Source: an uncultured Williamsia sp.
GTDB lineage: Bacteria > Actinomycetota > Actinomycetes > Mycobacteriales > Mycobacteriaceae
Length of the DNA stretch: 64,000 nt
NCBI RefSeq assembly: GCF_947494875.1
Contig: NZ_CANLWM010000008.1
Coordinates: 1 to 64,000, forward strand
Reading direction: 5' to 3'
Translations under genes and position numbers: made by a program
Part shown: piece after piece, positions 43,179-56,648 of the stretch
Layout: the number at the start of each line of letters is the position of its first letter
Numbering within the stretch: the stretch's first letter is position 1
Notes under the pieces: model-generated
Databases searched by the model: none
What the model was told of the DNA's origin: nothing
What the model saw: only the letters and a program-made list of their open reading frames with translations

Positions 43179-44060
43179 ATGAGCATCGACAACCGGCCGT
43201 TCGCACTTGGCGACCACAGCCTGCCGGGCCACATCCGTCCGCGCGACATCCGCAGAGACTTCCGCATGGTGCATCGAGGTGTGTACGCGGAGGCGGCGGT
43301 CCCGCTGTCCCCCGTCGAGACGATTCGCGCTGCGTGGCTGCGGGCCGGACCCGACTCCGTGGTCGGGGGCATCAGTGCAGCAGTCCTTCACGGCGCGACC
43401 TTCTTCGATCATGGTGCGACCGTCGAGCTGATCCGGCCGCCGACCGGTCAGGCACGGCGATTCAACGATGTCCGCGTCCATCGCACAGAGCTGAACCCGG
43501 CCGATGTGGTCGTCGTCGACGGCATGCCGGTGACGTCGCCGATCAGGACTGCGTTCGATCTCGGACGGCGCTCGCCCGCCTGGATTGCCCTGGCGCATCT
43601 CGACGATCTCACACGCGCGACCGACCTCGATCACATGGAACTGTGGCGGTTCGTCGTCGCCCATCCCGCGGTGCGCAACATCCGACAGCTTCGTGGGCTC
43701 GTGCCGTGGATCGACGCCGGCGCGGAGTCATCCGGCGAGAGCTGGACTCGCCACCTCATCCTCGCCGACGGACTGCCCAGGCCCGAGACGCAGGTGAAGG
43801 TCTACGACGAACACGGAACCATCATCGCGAAGTTCGACCTGGCATACCGCCGGGAGAAGATCGGCGTCGAGTTCGACGGCTTCGAATACCACTACAGCGA
43901 CGACCAACGGCTCTCCAACGCCACACGTGACCGACAGACCTCCGGCCTCGGGTGGCACACCGAGCGACGGAACAGCGTGCAATTGTCGGGTGACCCGATC
44001 GGCTTTCTCTCCTGTCTTCGCGGTCTGCTCGACTCCCGCGGGCGCCGACGAGGGCGCTGA
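43179..44060 (+). CDS. AbiEi-like winged-helix protein with DUF559/Vsr-like nuclease C-terminus
   Basis: A 293-residue protein. The N-terminal half (IRRDFRMVHRGVYAEAAVPL, GGISAAVLHGATFFDHGATV, RVHRTELNPADVVVVDGMPV) resembles AbiEi-type antitoxin/transcriptional proteins. The C-terminal half has IAKFDLAYRREKIGVEFDGFEYHY, a PD-(D/E)xK-type active site of Vsr/DUF559 nucleases with Asp and Glu in the right spacing. It might be a defence-associated nuclease or a DNA-repair protein. Start ATG 43179. Flanked on both sides by inverted 21-bp arrays. Confidence 0.7.
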   Translation: MSIDNRPFALGDHSLPGHIRPRDIRRDFRMVHRGVYAEAAVPLSPVETIRAAWLRAGPDSVVGGISAAVLHGATFFDHGATVELIRPPTGQARRFNDVRVHRTELNPADVVVVDGMPVTSPIRTAFDLGRRSPAWIALAHLDDLTRATDLDHMELWRFVVAHPAVRNIRQLRGLVPWIDAGAESSGESWTRHLILADGLPRPETQVKVYDEHGTIIAKFDLAYRREKIGVEFDGFEYHYSDDQRLSNATRDRQTSGLGWHTERRNSVQLSGDPIGFLSCLRGLLDSRGRRRGR

Positions 44061-44062
44061 GT

Positions 44063-44280
44063 GCACACTCGGCAGGATCCACCGCACGGTGGGCGATATC
44101 TGGTGCACGGTCTCCTGCATCTACCGCACGGTGGGCGAGATCTGGTGCACGGTGGGCGAGATCTGGTGCACGGTGGGCGAGATCTGGTGCACGGTGGGCG
44201 ATATCTGGTGCACGGTCGGCGGGTTCACGCGGGACGGGATCTGGTGCACGGTGGGCGGGTTCACGCGAGATGGGTCGGGT
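44063..44280. repeat. Tandem 21-bp repeat array after the AbiEi/DUF559-like gene
   Basis: GCAC cores recur at 44063, 44084, 44105, 44126, 44147, 44168, 44189 and 44210 (exactly 21 bp apart), then at 44246. The typical core is GCACGGTGGGCGAGATCTGG. The array starts 2 nt after the stop codon (44058-44060) and is inverted relative to the array at 43036-43140. It shows no stop codon in the main frames and fills most of the 379-bp gap to rpoC. Confidence 0.88.
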
Positions 44281-44339
44281 CGGCGGACCGGGCGGGCTCG
44301 GGTGAGCGAGCGGCTGGTTTTGGCACGGTCGCCGGTTAA

Positions 44340-44385
44340 TTTCGGCCCACTCGGCGGCGGGTTTCGGCCCACTCGGCGAGTTGGC
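44340..44385. repeat. Two copies of a TTTCGGCCCACTCGGCG repeat after rpoC
   Basis: Two copies begin at 44340 and 44362 (22-bp period), just beyond the rpoC terminator. The minus-strand core CCGAGTGGGCC is the same motif as CCGNNGAGTGGGCG in the arrays at 33227 and 34271. Confidence 0.65.
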
Positions 44386-44392
44386 ACGGACG

Positions 44393-44428
44393 CAGAACGG
44401 CCCCCACCTTCCGGTGGGGGCCGTTCTG
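44393..44428 (-). terminator. rpoC terminator hairpin
   Basis: A perfect 16-bp stem with a 4-nt loop: arms CAGAACGGCCCCCACC and GGTGGGGGCCGTTCTG around TTCC. It begins 11 bp after the rpoC stop. There is no U-tract, typical of actinobacterial intrinsic terminators. Confidence 0.88.
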
Positions 44429-44439
44429 TCGATCAGTTG

Positions 44440-48396
<3,957 letters not shown>

Positions 48397-48418
48397 GTGG
48401 TTACCTTCCTAGCTCTTG

Positions 48419-51400
48419 TCAGTTGGCGAGATCGTCGACGGTGGCGGACTCGTTGCGGGACAGGTTGATCCCGAGGTTGGCCGCTGCGCGCTCCAGGTCC
48501 TCGTCGTCACCGTCACGCATCTCGATCGCCGCGCCGTCGGAGCTGAGCACCTCGACGTTCAGGCACAGGGACTGCAGCTCCTTGAGCAGCACCTTGAACG
48601 ACTCGGGGATGCCGGGCTCGGGGATGTTCTCGCCCTTGACGATCGCCTCGTACACCTTGACGCGTCCGACGACGTCGTCGGACTTGATGGTGAGCAGCTC
48701 CTGCAGCGTGTACGCCGCACCGTAGGCCTGCATCGCCCAGCACTCCATCTCACCGAAGCGCTGTCCACCGAACTGTGCCTTACCGCCCAGCGGCTGCTGC
48801 GTGATCATCGAGTACGGACCCGTCGACCGCGCGTGGATCTTGTCGTCCACGAGGTGGTGCAGCTTGATGATGTACATGTAGCCGACCGACACGGGGTACG
48901 GGAACGGCTCGCCGGAGCGACCGTCGTACAGAGTCGCCTTGCCGTCGCCGTTGACCATCACCTCGCCGTCGCGGTTGGGCAGCGTCGAGGACAGCAGTCC
49001 GGTCAGCTCCTCCTCGCGCGCGCCGTCGAACACCGGGGTCGCGGTGCGGGTGTCGGGGCCGGCCGAGAGCATGCTCTCGTCCAGACGCGACGCCCACTCC
49101 GGCGTCCCACCCGCGACGTCGATGTTCCAGCCGGTCTTGGCGATCCACCCGAGGTGGGTCTCCAGGATCTGACCGATGTTCATACGACGCGGGACACCGT
49201 GGGTGTTCAAGATGATGTCGACCGGTGTGCCGTCGGGCATGAACGGCATGTCCTCCGCGGGGAGGATCTTGCCGATGACGCCCTTGTTGCCGTGGCGGCC
49301 GGCCAGCTTGTCGCCGTCCTGGATCTTGCGCTTCTGCGCGACGTAGACGCGGACGAGCTCGTTGACGCCCGGGGGCAGGTCGTCGTCGTCCTCGCGGCTG
49401 AACACGCGGATGCCGATCACCTTGCCGGTCTCACCGTGCGGCACCTTCAGCGAGGTGTCGCGGACCTCCCGCGCCTTCTCACCGAAGATGGCGCGCAGCA
49501 GGCGCTCCTCGGGGGTCAACTCGGTCTCGCCCTTCGGCGTGACCTTGCCGACGAGGATGTCGCCGTCACGGACCTCGGCACCGATGCGGATGATGCCGCG
49601 CTCGTCGAGGTCGGCGAGGACCTCGTCGGAGACGTTCGGGATGTCCCGGGTGATCTCCTCGGCACCGAGCTTGGTGTCGCGGGCGTCGATCTCGTGCTCC
49701 TCGATGTGGATCGAGGTGAGGACGTCCTCCTCCACGAGGCGCTGCGACAGGATGATCGCGTCCTCGTAGTTGTGACCCTCCCACGGCATGATCGCGACGA
49801 GCAGGTTCTTGCCCAGCGCCATCTCACCGCTGTCGGTGCAGGGGCCGTCGGCCAGGACCTGGCCCTCCTCGACACGCTGCCCCTCGTCCACGATCGGACG
49901 CTGGTTGGCGCAGGTGCCGTGGTTCGACCGGGCGAACTTGCGCATCCGGAACGTGTCCCGGGTGCCGTCGTCGGCCATGACGGTGACGTAGTCGGCCGAG
50001 ACCTCCTCCACCACGCCGGCCTTGGCCGAGGTGATGACATCGCCGGCGTCGACGGCGGCACGCAGCTCCATGCCGGTGCCGACCAGCGGCGCCTCGCTGC
50101 GGACCAGCGGCACCGCCTGACGCTGCATGTTCGCACCCATCAGGGCACGGTTGGCGTCGTCGTGCTCGAGGAACGGGATCATCGCGGTCGCGACGGAGAC
50201 CATCTGTCGCGGCGAGACGTCCATGTAGTCGATCGCGTCCGGTCCGACGAACTCGACCTCGCCGCCCTTGCGGCGGACGAGGATGCGGTCCTCGGTGAAA
50301 CGGTTGTCGGAGTCGAGCTCGGCGTTGGCCTGGGCCTTGACGAAGCGCTCCTCCTCGTCGGCGGTCAGGTAGTCGATCTGGTCGGTCACCTGGCCGTCGA
50401 CGACCTTGCGGTAGGGCGTCTCGATGAAGCCGAAGGGGTTGACCCGCGCGTACACCGACAGCGAACCGATGAGGCCGATGTTCGGACCCTCGGGGGTCTC
50501 GATCGGGCACATGCGGCCGTAGTGCGACGGGTGCACGTCGCGGACCTCGAGGCCGGCGCGCTCACGGGACAGACCACCCGGGCCCAGCGCCGAGAGACGA
50601 CGCTTATGGGTCAGACCCGACAGCGGGTTGTTCTGGTCCATGAACTGCGACAGCTGGCTGGTCCCGAAGAACTCCTTGATCGCCGCCACGACGGGACGGA
50701 TGTTGATCAGGGTCTGCGGGGTGATCGCCTCGACGTCCTGGGTCGTCATGCGCTCGCGCACGACGCGCTCCATGCGGGACAGGCCCACGCGGATCTGGTT
50801 CTGGATCAGCTCGCCCACGGTGCGCAGACGACGGTTGCCGAAGTGGTCGATGTCGTCGACCTCGACCGGGACCTCGACGCCACCGGGGACGGTCATGTAC
50901 GAGGTGACGTTCTGTTCCGACTCGTGCAGGCGCACCAGGTACTCGACGGTGGCGACGATGTCGTCCTCGGTGAGCACCGAGGCACCCGTCATCGGGTTGT
51001 CGGTGAGGCCGAGCTTCTTGTTGAACTTGTAGCGACCGACGCGCGCGAGGTCGTACCGCTTCTCCTTGAAGAAGAGGTTCTCGAGCAGGGTCTGCGCCGA
51101 CTCCTTCGTCGGGGGCTCGCCCGGACGCAGCTTGCGGTAGACCTCGAGGAGGGCCTCGTCGGTGCCGGCGGTGTTGTCCTTCTCCAGCGTCGACATCATG
51201 ATCTCGGAGAAGCCGAACCGCTCGGTGATCTGCTCGGTGGTCCAGCCGAGCGCCTTGAGCAGCACGGTCACCGACTGGCGGCGCTTGCGGTCGATGCGGA
51301 CACCGACGGTGTCGCGCTTGTCGATGTCGAACTCGAGCCACGCACCGCGACCGGGGATCACCTTGACGCTGTGCAGCGTCTTCTCGGTGGTCTTGTCGAT

Positions 51401-51931
51401 GGTGGAGTCGAAGTAGACGCCGGGGCTGCGGACGAGCTGGCTCACGACGACACGCTCGGTGCCGTTGATGATGAAGCTGCCCTTGTCGGTCATGATCGGG
51501 AAGTCGCCCATGAAGACGGTCTGCGACTTGATCTCACCGGTGTTGTTGTTGATGAACTCCGCGGTGACGAACAGCGGCGCCGCGTAGGTCATGTCCTTGT
51601 CCTTGCACTCCTCGACGGAGGCCTTCACCTCGTCGAAGCGAGGGTCGGAGAAGGACAGGGACATCGACCCGGAGAAGTCCTCGATCGGCGACAGCTCGGC
51701 GAGGATGTCGTCGAGACCACCGGAGGGGTGCTCGTCGCCACGGGCCTTCGCCCGCTCACGCCACTCGGGCGACCCGATCAGCCACTCGAACGACTCGAGC
51801 TGGACGTCGAGGAGGCCGGGGACCTCCAGGGGCTCGGTGAGCTTGGCGAAGGAGGCGCGGTGCGGCGCTCCCGGGATGGTCCGGCGCGGCGCGCCGTCGG
51901 TTGTTGAGGTGGACTGGCGGGTGGCTGCCAA
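48419..51931 (-). CDS. rpoB: DNA-directed RNA polymerase beta subunit
   Basis: A 1170-residue subunit beginning at TTG 51929-51931, which follows GGAAGGA; a GTG at 51949 would add six residues and lacks such a site. TTG matches the mycobacterial rpoB convention. The rifampicin pocket is wild type ([30 protein letters not shown]), so no resistance mutation is present. Later signatures include [20 protein letters not shown] and [20 protein letters not shown]. It is co-transcribed with rpoC from a promoter near 52133-52161. A large ORF antisense to it is a shadow. Confidence 0.98.
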   Translation of the reverse strand: MAATRQSTSTTDGAPRRTIPGAPHRASFAKLTEPLEVPGLLDVQLESFEWLIGSPEWRERAKARGDEHPSGGLDDILAELSPIEDFSGSMSLSFSDPRFDEVKASVEECKDKDMTYAAPLFVTAEFINNNTGEIKSQTVFMGDFPIMTDKGSFIINGTERVVVSQLVRSPGVYFDSTIDKTTEKTLHSVKVIPGRGAWLEFDIDKRDTVGVRIDRKRRQSVTVLLKALGWTTEQITERFGFSEIMMSTLEKDNTAGTDEALLEVYRKLRPGEPPTKESAQTLLENLFFKEKRYDLARVGRYKFNKKLGLTDNPMTGASVLTEDDIVATVEYLVRLHESEQNVTSYMTVPGGVEVPVEVDDIDHFGNRRLRTVGELIQNQIRVGLSRMERVVRERMTTQDVEAITPQTLINIRPVVAAIKEFFGTSQLSQFMDQNNPLSGLTHKRRLSALGPGGLSRERAGLEVRDVHPSHYGRMCPIETPEGPNIGLIGSLSVYARVNPFGFIETPYRKVVDGQVTDQIDYLTADEEERFVKAQANAELDSDNRFTEDRILVRRKGGEVEFVGPDAIDYMDVSPRQMVSVATAMIPFLEHDDANRALMGANMQRQAVPLVRSEAPLVGTGMELRAAVDAGDVITSAKAGVVEEVSADYVTVMADDGTRDTFRMRKFARSNHGTCANQRPIVDEGQRVEEGQVLADGPCTDSGEMALGKNLLVAIMPWEGHNYEDAIILSQRLVEEDVLTSIHIEEHEIDARDTKLGAEEITRDIPNVSDEVLADLDERGIIRIGAEVRDGDILVGKVTPKGETELTPEERLLRAIFGEKAREVRDTSLKVPHGETGKVIGIRVFSREDDDDLPPGVNELVRVYVAQKRKIQDGDKLAGRHGNKGVIGKILPAEDMPFMPDGTPVDIILNTHGVPRRMNIGQILETHLGWIAKTGWNIDVAGGTPEWASRLDESMLSAGPDTRTATPVFDGAREEELTGLLSSTLPNRDGEVMVNGDGKATLYDGRSGEPFPYPVSVGYMYIIKLHHLVDDKIHARSTGPYSMITQQPLGGKAQFGGQRFGEMECWAMQAYGAAYTLQELLTIKSDDVVGRVKVYEAIVKGENIPEPGIPESFKVLLKELQSLCLNVEVLSSDGAAIEMRDGDDEDLERAAANLGINLSRNESATVDDLAN

Positions 51932-52132
51932 GATACGTCCTTCCAACACGGATCTCTGTGTGCCCGACGAGGAGCGTCATCCGCGGGAAGACGGAGGACA
52001 CCGTGGGCGTTGTTGTCGGCGGCGCTGAGACTTCCCTCGAGGTCGTCCCACGCGATCGCCACCGACGGGCACAGATGTGGCCCGCGTGGGAGATCGTGAA
52101 GTGGACAGAAGGCAGCCAGCGCAACGTCCAAC

Positions 52133-52161
52133 TGTATCAGAAAAAACCGGTCCGATGTCAA
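52133..52161 (-). promoter_or_regulatory. Candidate rpoBC promoter
   Basis: Minus-strand TTGACA (52156-52161) and a 17-nt spacer to GATACA (52133-52138), giving about 195 nt of leader before rpoB. A perfect palindrome with arms CCGATGT/ACATCGG (52152-52167) covers the -35. A GC hairpin GAGGCC/GGCCTC (52171-52189) just upstream may end the upstream mas transcript. The rest of the 379-bp gap (51932-52310) holds no gene I can support. Confidence 0.65.
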
Positions 52162-52310
52162 CATCGGTCCGAGGCCGTCAGAGGGCCTCCGCGCCTGGGT
52201 GCGACCACCAGTGGCTGCCGGTGTCCGTCGCTGGGAACAGCGTGCAACCACCGGGCGTGCGAGTCAAGAGGAACGCGCAGGTCGATGCGTGGAGATTCCG
52301 TACAGACGGC

Positions 52311-53216
52311 TCAGAAGTCGGCGAAGTCCGCGACCAGCCACTGACCGTTCACCCGTTGCATGGCCACCTGGTAGCGCTTCGTGCCGCTGCCGGAAGCCTG
52401 CTGTCCCTCGGTCTGGCTGAGGATGAGGTTCACCACGAGCGTCGCGGAATCGCCCTGGATCGAGCGGACACCGACGGTGTCGACCCGGCAGTCGACCCCG
52501 CCTTCGGTGAGACCCGTCTGCCCGAGCGCGTCGCGGACGGCGCCCGCGTACTGGGTGAAGCGGGCGGACGCCTGACCTGTGACGTTGGCCTTCGCCGTGC
52601 GCTCCCAGTCGTCGAGCTTGGCGTAGTTGACCGCGAACACCGAGCAGATCCGCGACTTCGCCTGCGCAGCGACCTGGCTGGTCAGCGACGGGTCGACGAA
52701 GGCCTGGTTGTCGGAGAGGTCCACACCCGGCTTCGCTGCGGCGACACCGGCGACCACGCCGATGACCACGGCGATCGCGGCGAGGACCCCGACCGTCCGC
52801 CAGCCGAGGAACCGACGGCGACGCGACGGCCGGGTCGCGCTGTCGGTGACGGTGGCCGACGGACGCTTCGGCGCGGGCCGTGTCGACTGCGGCTTGATGG
52901 TCGAGACCTTCACCGCGGGTCGCGACTTGCCGCGAGGGGCCGCCGGCGGCGTCGGTGCCTTGCCCAGGTCGACGGGCGACGCGGTGGCGTCCGCGTCGTC
53001 GCCTGCGGTCTCGGCTGCCTTCTCGGGAGTCGGGTCCGGGGTCGGCGTCGCCGTGGGGGCGGGTTCGGTCACCTCCGGTGTCGTCGACTCCGACGTGGTG
53101 GTCGCGTCGTCGTCACCGGGCCGCGAGGTGGGGCGATCCGGTGAGGTGGGACGGGTCACCGGACGTCCGGCGACGCGGGGGCGACGGTTGCCGCGCGGTC
53201 CGCGGGGCGTGGTCAT
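52311..53216 (-). CDS. Mce-associated membrane protein (mas)
   Basis: A 301-residue protein. A long Pro/Thr-rich and basic disordered N-terminus (1-140) is followed by one TM segment (VGVLAAIAVVIGVVAGVAAA), then an extracytoplasmic alpha/beta domain (IQGDSATLVVNLILSQTEGQ, VNGQWLVADFADF). This is the Mas layout found downstream of mce genes. The ATG at 53214-53216 overlaps the stop of the preceding mas gene by 1 nt (TGATG). It is the last gene before the rpoB promoter region. Confidence 0.82.
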   Translation of the reverse strand: MTTPRGPRGNRRPRVAGRPVTRPTSPDRPTSRPGDDDATTTSESTTPEVTEPAPTATPTPDPTPEKAAETAGDDADATASPVDLGKAPTPPAAPRGKSRPAVKVSTIKPQSTRPAPKRPSATVTDSATRPSRRRRFLGWRTVGVLAAIAVVIGVVAGVAAAKPGVDLSDNQAFVDPSLTSQVAAQAKSRICSVFAVNYAKLDDWERTAKANVTGQASARFTQYAGAVRDALGQTGLTEGGVDCRVDTVGVRSIQGDSATLVVNLILSQTEGQQASGSGTKRYQVAMQRVNGQWLVADFADF

Positions 53217-54013
53217 CAGTTCCCTCCGGGGGCGGGCGCGGAGCTCGCGGGGGCGGCGGACGGGGCCGCGCCTCCCGTCTGGCCGGCGTCGGTCGAGTCG
53301 ATGGCGACGGAGTCGAGCGGTTGGATGTTGCTCGCCTTCCAGACACCGCCGTCCTTGGTCACCGCGACCTGGAAGCCCATCGTCTGCGACGACGACGCCT
53401 GGTTCGGTCGCGACGACGTCACGTTGAGGAACACCAGCGTGGTCGCATCGCTGTTGTCGTCGTCGAGGGAGACGACGGCGCTGCGCTGCAGCTTGGCGGT
53501 CAGGGTCGCCGCGTTCGCCGGGTCGCCGGCCTGCTTCTGCAGTTCGCCGAGGCCGGTGCTGCCGAGCAGCTGGGTGCGGGCGTTGCCGGTCACCGAGTTC
53601 TGCAGGCGCTTCTGGTACTCGTCGCCGTTCTTCAGGTCGATGTTGAGGATGTTCAGCATCGCCTGCTCCGCGCCGCCGAGGGCGTCGTCGCGGGCGGTCT
53701 GGACGGAGACCTTGTTCTCGGCGTCGTCGTACCAGCGGTAGCCGTAGATGCCGGCGAACACGATCGCCGCGATCAGCCCGGCCACGACGACCACACCGGC
53801 GACCGGCAGGGCCGCGGTGCGTGCGACGCGTCGTGCGCGGTCGGCCTTCGACATCGCGTCCGCCGATTCGCCCGCGCCGGGCGGGGTGGCGGCGGGCGTC
53901 GCCGGGGTCGTCTCGGCGGTGGGAGTCGACGTCGACTCCGTGGCCGTGGGGGCGTCGGAGTCCTCGGAGGCCGGGGGTTCCGTCGCGGGATCCGTGGGGT
54001 CGGGAGTGTTCAT
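53216..54013 (-). CDS. Mce-associated membrane protein (mas)
   Basis: A 265-residue protein. An acidic, disordered N-terminus (PDPTDPATEPPASED) is followed by a TM segment (LPVAGVVVVAGLIAAIVFAG) and a C-terminal mas domain (VQTARDDALGGAEQAMLNIL, VTKDGGVWKASNIQPLDS), ending in an Ala/Pro-rich tail. Such proteins sit near MceF in mycobacteria and may help assemble the Mce transporter in the envelope. Start ATG 54011-54013 lies 9 nt after TACAGT (54023-54028), an own promoter beyond the mce terminator. Confidence 0.82.
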   Translation of the reverse strand: MNTPDPTDPATEPPASEDSDAPTATESTSTPTAETTPATPAATPPGAGESADAMSKADRARRVARTAALPVAGVVVVAGLIAAIVFAGIYGYRWYDDAENKVSVQTARDDALGGAEQAMLNILNIDLKNGDEYQKRLQNSVTGNARTQLLGSTGLGELQKQAGDPANAATLTAKLQRSAVVSLDDDNSDATTLVFLNVTSSRPNQASSSQTMGFQVAVTKDGGVWKASNIQPLDSVAIDSTDAGQTGGAAPSAAPASSAPAPGGN

Positions 54014-54072
54014 CGCCTCGTCACTGTAGTCATGGACTCTGAGAGCTCCCCCACACCGCCGGACACACGACA

Positions 54073-54100
54073 GCCGCGCACCGACAGAGCGGTGCGCGGC
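54073..54100 (-). terminator. Hairpin terminator after mceF
   Basis: A perfect 11-bp stem (arms GCCGCGCACCG and CGGTGCGCGGC, loop ACAGAG), 8 bp after the mceF stop. It should end most transcripts of the mce operon; the downstream mas genes have their own -10-like box. Confidence 0.8.
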
Positions 54101-54108
54101 CGGCGAGG

Positions 54109-55350
54109 TCAGCGCGGGGTGACGCCCAGGAGGGCACCCAGCTGGGTGGCGATGGGGTTCAGGTCCAGCTTGTCCGGATCCTTCTTGGGGATGTTGTCCC
54201 AGGGCTGCGTGGTGTACGGATCGGCGTAGACGGCGTTCTGCGCACCACGGACCCCGATCGGGCTGCCCTGCGGCAACGAACACTTCGCGTTCGTGTTGAA
54301 CGGGAAGTCGTCGTAGTTGATGTCGAAGTTCGGGTTCTTCCGCTTCTCCTCGGCGATGATCTGCTGCGTTCCCTCGTACCCGAACGTGCACGACGGCGGG
54401 TTGTTGGTCTCGAGCGTGGCACCGAAGTGGATCGTCCCGTCGCCGGGCGCCGGGGTGTAGCTCGCCGACGACACCGCCGACAGCAACGCCAGGGCCGGTG
54501 AGACCCCCGAGTACGTCCCCTTCACGTTCCGGACGTCGAGAGCGAGGTTGCGGACGGCGGTGGTGATGTCGCCCCCGCTCCGCTCGAGCAACGCCGACAG
54601 CTGCGACGCCGACGTCTGACCCGTGGTGAGCAGTCGACGCAGATCGGGGTCGCTGGTCGCGAGCTGCGCGGTGATGAGCCCGAGGTTCTGCGACCAGTTG
54701 AGGATCTCGTCCGACTGCGCCGCCTGGGTGGTGAGCACCGTGTCGGAGTTGCGGATGAGCGAGATCGTCTGCGGCAGGTTGTCGTTGCCCGACTTCGACA
54801 GGTTCGCCAGCGAGTCGACCAGCGTGCGCAGGTTCTCGCCGTTGTTGTCGAACGCCTTGCCCAGCTCGGTGACGACGGTCCGCAGGTCGTTCAGCGGCAC
54901 CGACCCGGTGAAGTCGACCGCGGACTGGATGACGTCCTGCACCGGCACCGGGATGGAGGTGTTGGTGATGACCGACCCCTCCTTGAGGTACGGCCCACCC
55001 GTCGACGACGGACGCAGGTCGACGTACTGCTCACCGATCGCCGAGCGGTTGGCCACGACGGCCTGTGCGGTCGCCGGGATCTTCGAGTCACCGGAGTTCA
55101 TCGTCAGGTTCACCCGCACGCCGTCGGGTCGCAGCTGCAGCGAGCCGACGCGACCGACCGGGGTGCCGAGGTAGGTGACCTCGGCGTTGGTGAAGATGCC
55201 ACCCGAGTCGGGGAAGTCCGCGTGGACGGTGTACGTCCCGATGCCGAACAGCTTGTCCAGGCGGGCATACGTGGCACCCACGTAGGCGACGGCGACGATG
55301 GCGATGACCGCGAACACGATCAGCTGCCACTTCGCGATCTTCGGGATCAC
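54109..55350 (-). CDS. mceF: Mce family protein, MceF position
   Basis: A 413-residue secreted protein. An N-terminal signal-anchor (IVFAVIAIVAVAYVGATYAR) is followed by the MlaD/Mce domain (YTVHADFPDSGGIFTNAEVT, YLGTPVGRVGSLQLRPDGVR) and a helical Mce region with a long C-terminal tail. It is the sixth substrate-binding subunit of the lipid importer. GTG 55348-55350 overlaps the mceE stop. A hairpin terminator follows. Confidence 0.9.
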   Translation of the reverse strand: MIPKIAKWQLIVFAVIAIVAVAYVGATYARLDKLFGIGTYTVHADFPDSGGIFTNAEVTYLGTPVGRVGSLQLRPDGVRVNLTMNSGDSKIPATAQAVVANRSAIGEQYVDLRPSSTGGPYLKEGSVITNTSIPVPVQDVIQSAVDFTGSVPLNDLRTVVTELGKAFDNNGENLRTLVDSLANLSKSGNDNLPQTISLIRNSDTVLTTQAAQSDEILNWSQNLGLITAQLATSDPDLRRLLTTGQTSASQLSALLERSGGDITTAVRNLALDVRNVKGTYSGVSPALALLSAVSSASYTPAPGDGTIHFGATLETNNPPSCTFGYEGTQQIIAEEKRKNPNFDINYDDFPFNTNAKCSLPQGSPIGVRGAQNAVYADPYTTQPWDNIPKKDPDKLDLNPIATQLGALLGVTPR

Positions 55351-56648
55351 TTGACCGCCCCCGTCGCTCCGGGCTTGAGCATGGCCGCCGGCGCGGTCAG
55401 CGCCGTCTGACCCTGCTTGGGCGAGGGAAGCAGGCTGTACTGTCCGCCCGACGGCGGGGTGTTCGGCCCCGGCCGCGAGTTGAGCAGCGGCAGCAGCGTG
55501 ATCGTCGGGAACCCGAGACGCGGCCCGTTGCCGTTGTAATACGGGTTGCGCGGGTCGATCTTCGGCGGCGGACCACCCCCGACCGGCTGGTACCGCGGTG
55601 CGGGCTGACCCACACCGAGCGCCTCGAGCTGGTTCAGCAGCCGCAGGTCGACCGAGAGGAACAGGTTGGTCGAGTCACCGCGGACACCCGGCAGCAGGTT
55701 GTCGGGGAACGGGTAGGTGAACAACAGCGGCGCCGCGGTGATGAGGTCCGGTGCGGCCCCGGCGAGCGCCGACAACGTCGGGCGCAGCGCACGGAGATCG
55801 GTGATGATCTCCTCCCGGGCGCGGCCCAGGATGTCCACACCGACCTGACCGAGCGAGTCGAGCTTCTGCAGCAGCGTCACGAACTGCGGACGCTGGTCCT
55901 CGAGCACCTTCACACCGGCGGGGAGCTGGTTGAGGATGCGGTCGATCTGCTGGGTCTGCTGCGACGTCCGGTCCGACAGTGTCGCGAGACCGTCGATGGC
56001 CCGCGTGATGTCGTTCTTCTGGTCGTCGAGCGAGGAGATCAGACGCTGCGTCTGGTTGAGCAGCGACTTGACCGTTCCCTCGCGGCCGTCGAACGCCTTG
56101 TTCAGCTCTTGGATGATCGGCGTGATCTGGGCGATCCCACCGCCGTTCAACAGCATCGACAACGCACCGAGGACCTGCTCGATCGTCGTCGCCGTCCGTG
56201 TGCGGTCGGTGGGGATGGCCACGTTCTCCGGCTGCCGCGGTGCGCCGGCATTCGACTGCGGGTCCACCAGCGCGACGAACTTCTCACCGAGGAGGTTGGT
56301 CTGCTCGACGTTGGCCTGCGCCTTGTCCGACAGGTCGATCTTGTTCTTGACCTCTACCTCGACCTGCGCCGACCACTGGTCCGGCGCGATCTCAATCTTC
56401 GTGACCTTGCCGACGTTGACGCCGTCGAGCTTGACCGCCGACTGGGGCACGAGATCGAGCACGTCGTCGAACTGGATCTTGTACGTCCGCGGGTTGTCGC
56501 CGGTGTCCGCACCACCGGGCAGCGGCACCGAGTAGATGCCCCCGGAGCACGCGGTCATCAGCATCGCGGCCGCCAGTGTCACGGCACCGGCCGCGACGGC
56601 GCGGACGCCCCGCGCACCGGACGGTCGTCTCATCGAGAGCCCCTTCAT
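55347..56648 (-). CDS. mceE: Mce family lipoprotein, MceE position
   Basis: A 433-residue lipoprotein: lipobox LMTACSGG (Cys34), then the Mce domain (YKIQFDDVLDLVPQSAVKLD, VNVGKVTKIEIAPDQWSAQV) and helical repeats with a Pro-rich end. MceE proteins of mycobacteria are lipoproteins, consistent with position five. The ATG at 56646-56648 overlaps the mceD stop (ATGA), and its own stop overlaps mceF (GTGA). MRRPSG six residues in is an alternative start. Confidence 0.9.
   Translation of the reverse strand: MKGLSMRRPSGARGVRAVAAGAVTLAAAMLMTACSGGIYSVPLPGGADTGDNPRTYKIQFDDVLDLVPQSAVKLDGVNVGKVTKIEIAPDQWSAQVEVEVKNKIDLSDKAQANVEQTNLLGEKFVALVDPQSNAGAPRQPENVAIPTDRTRTATTIEQVLGALSMLLNGGGIAQITPIIQELNKAFDGREGTVKSLLNQTQRLISSLDDQKNDITRAIDGLATLSDRTSQQTQQIDRILNQLPAGVKVLEDQRPQFVTLLQKLDSLGQVGVDILGRAREEIITDLRALRPTLSALAGAAPDLITAAPLLFTYPFPDNLLPGVRGDSTNLFLSVDLRLLNQLEALGVGQPAPRYQPVGGGPPPKIDPRNPYYNGNGPRLGFPTITLLPLLNSRPGPNTPPSGGQYSLLPSPKQGQTALTAPAAMLKPGATGAVK

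Noticed and set aside
43036-44280. CRISPR array
   Set aside because: Units are contiguous 21-bp repeats with no unique spacers, and no cas genes occur in the window.
50590-50680. Rifampicin-resistance mutation in rpoB
   Set aside because: The resistance-determining region reads as the wild-type sequence known from sensitive actinobacteria.
48416-51907. 1163-codon open frame on the plus strand opposite rpoB
   Set aside because: It is the complement-frame shadow of a highly conserved gene in high-GC DNA; its protein is an Arg/Val/Asp-rich sequence with no domain and no ribosome site.
51932-51949. GTG 51949 as the rpoB start
   Set aside because: GGAAGGA lies downstream of it and precedes TTG 51931 at the right distance, matching the start used in mycobacteria.
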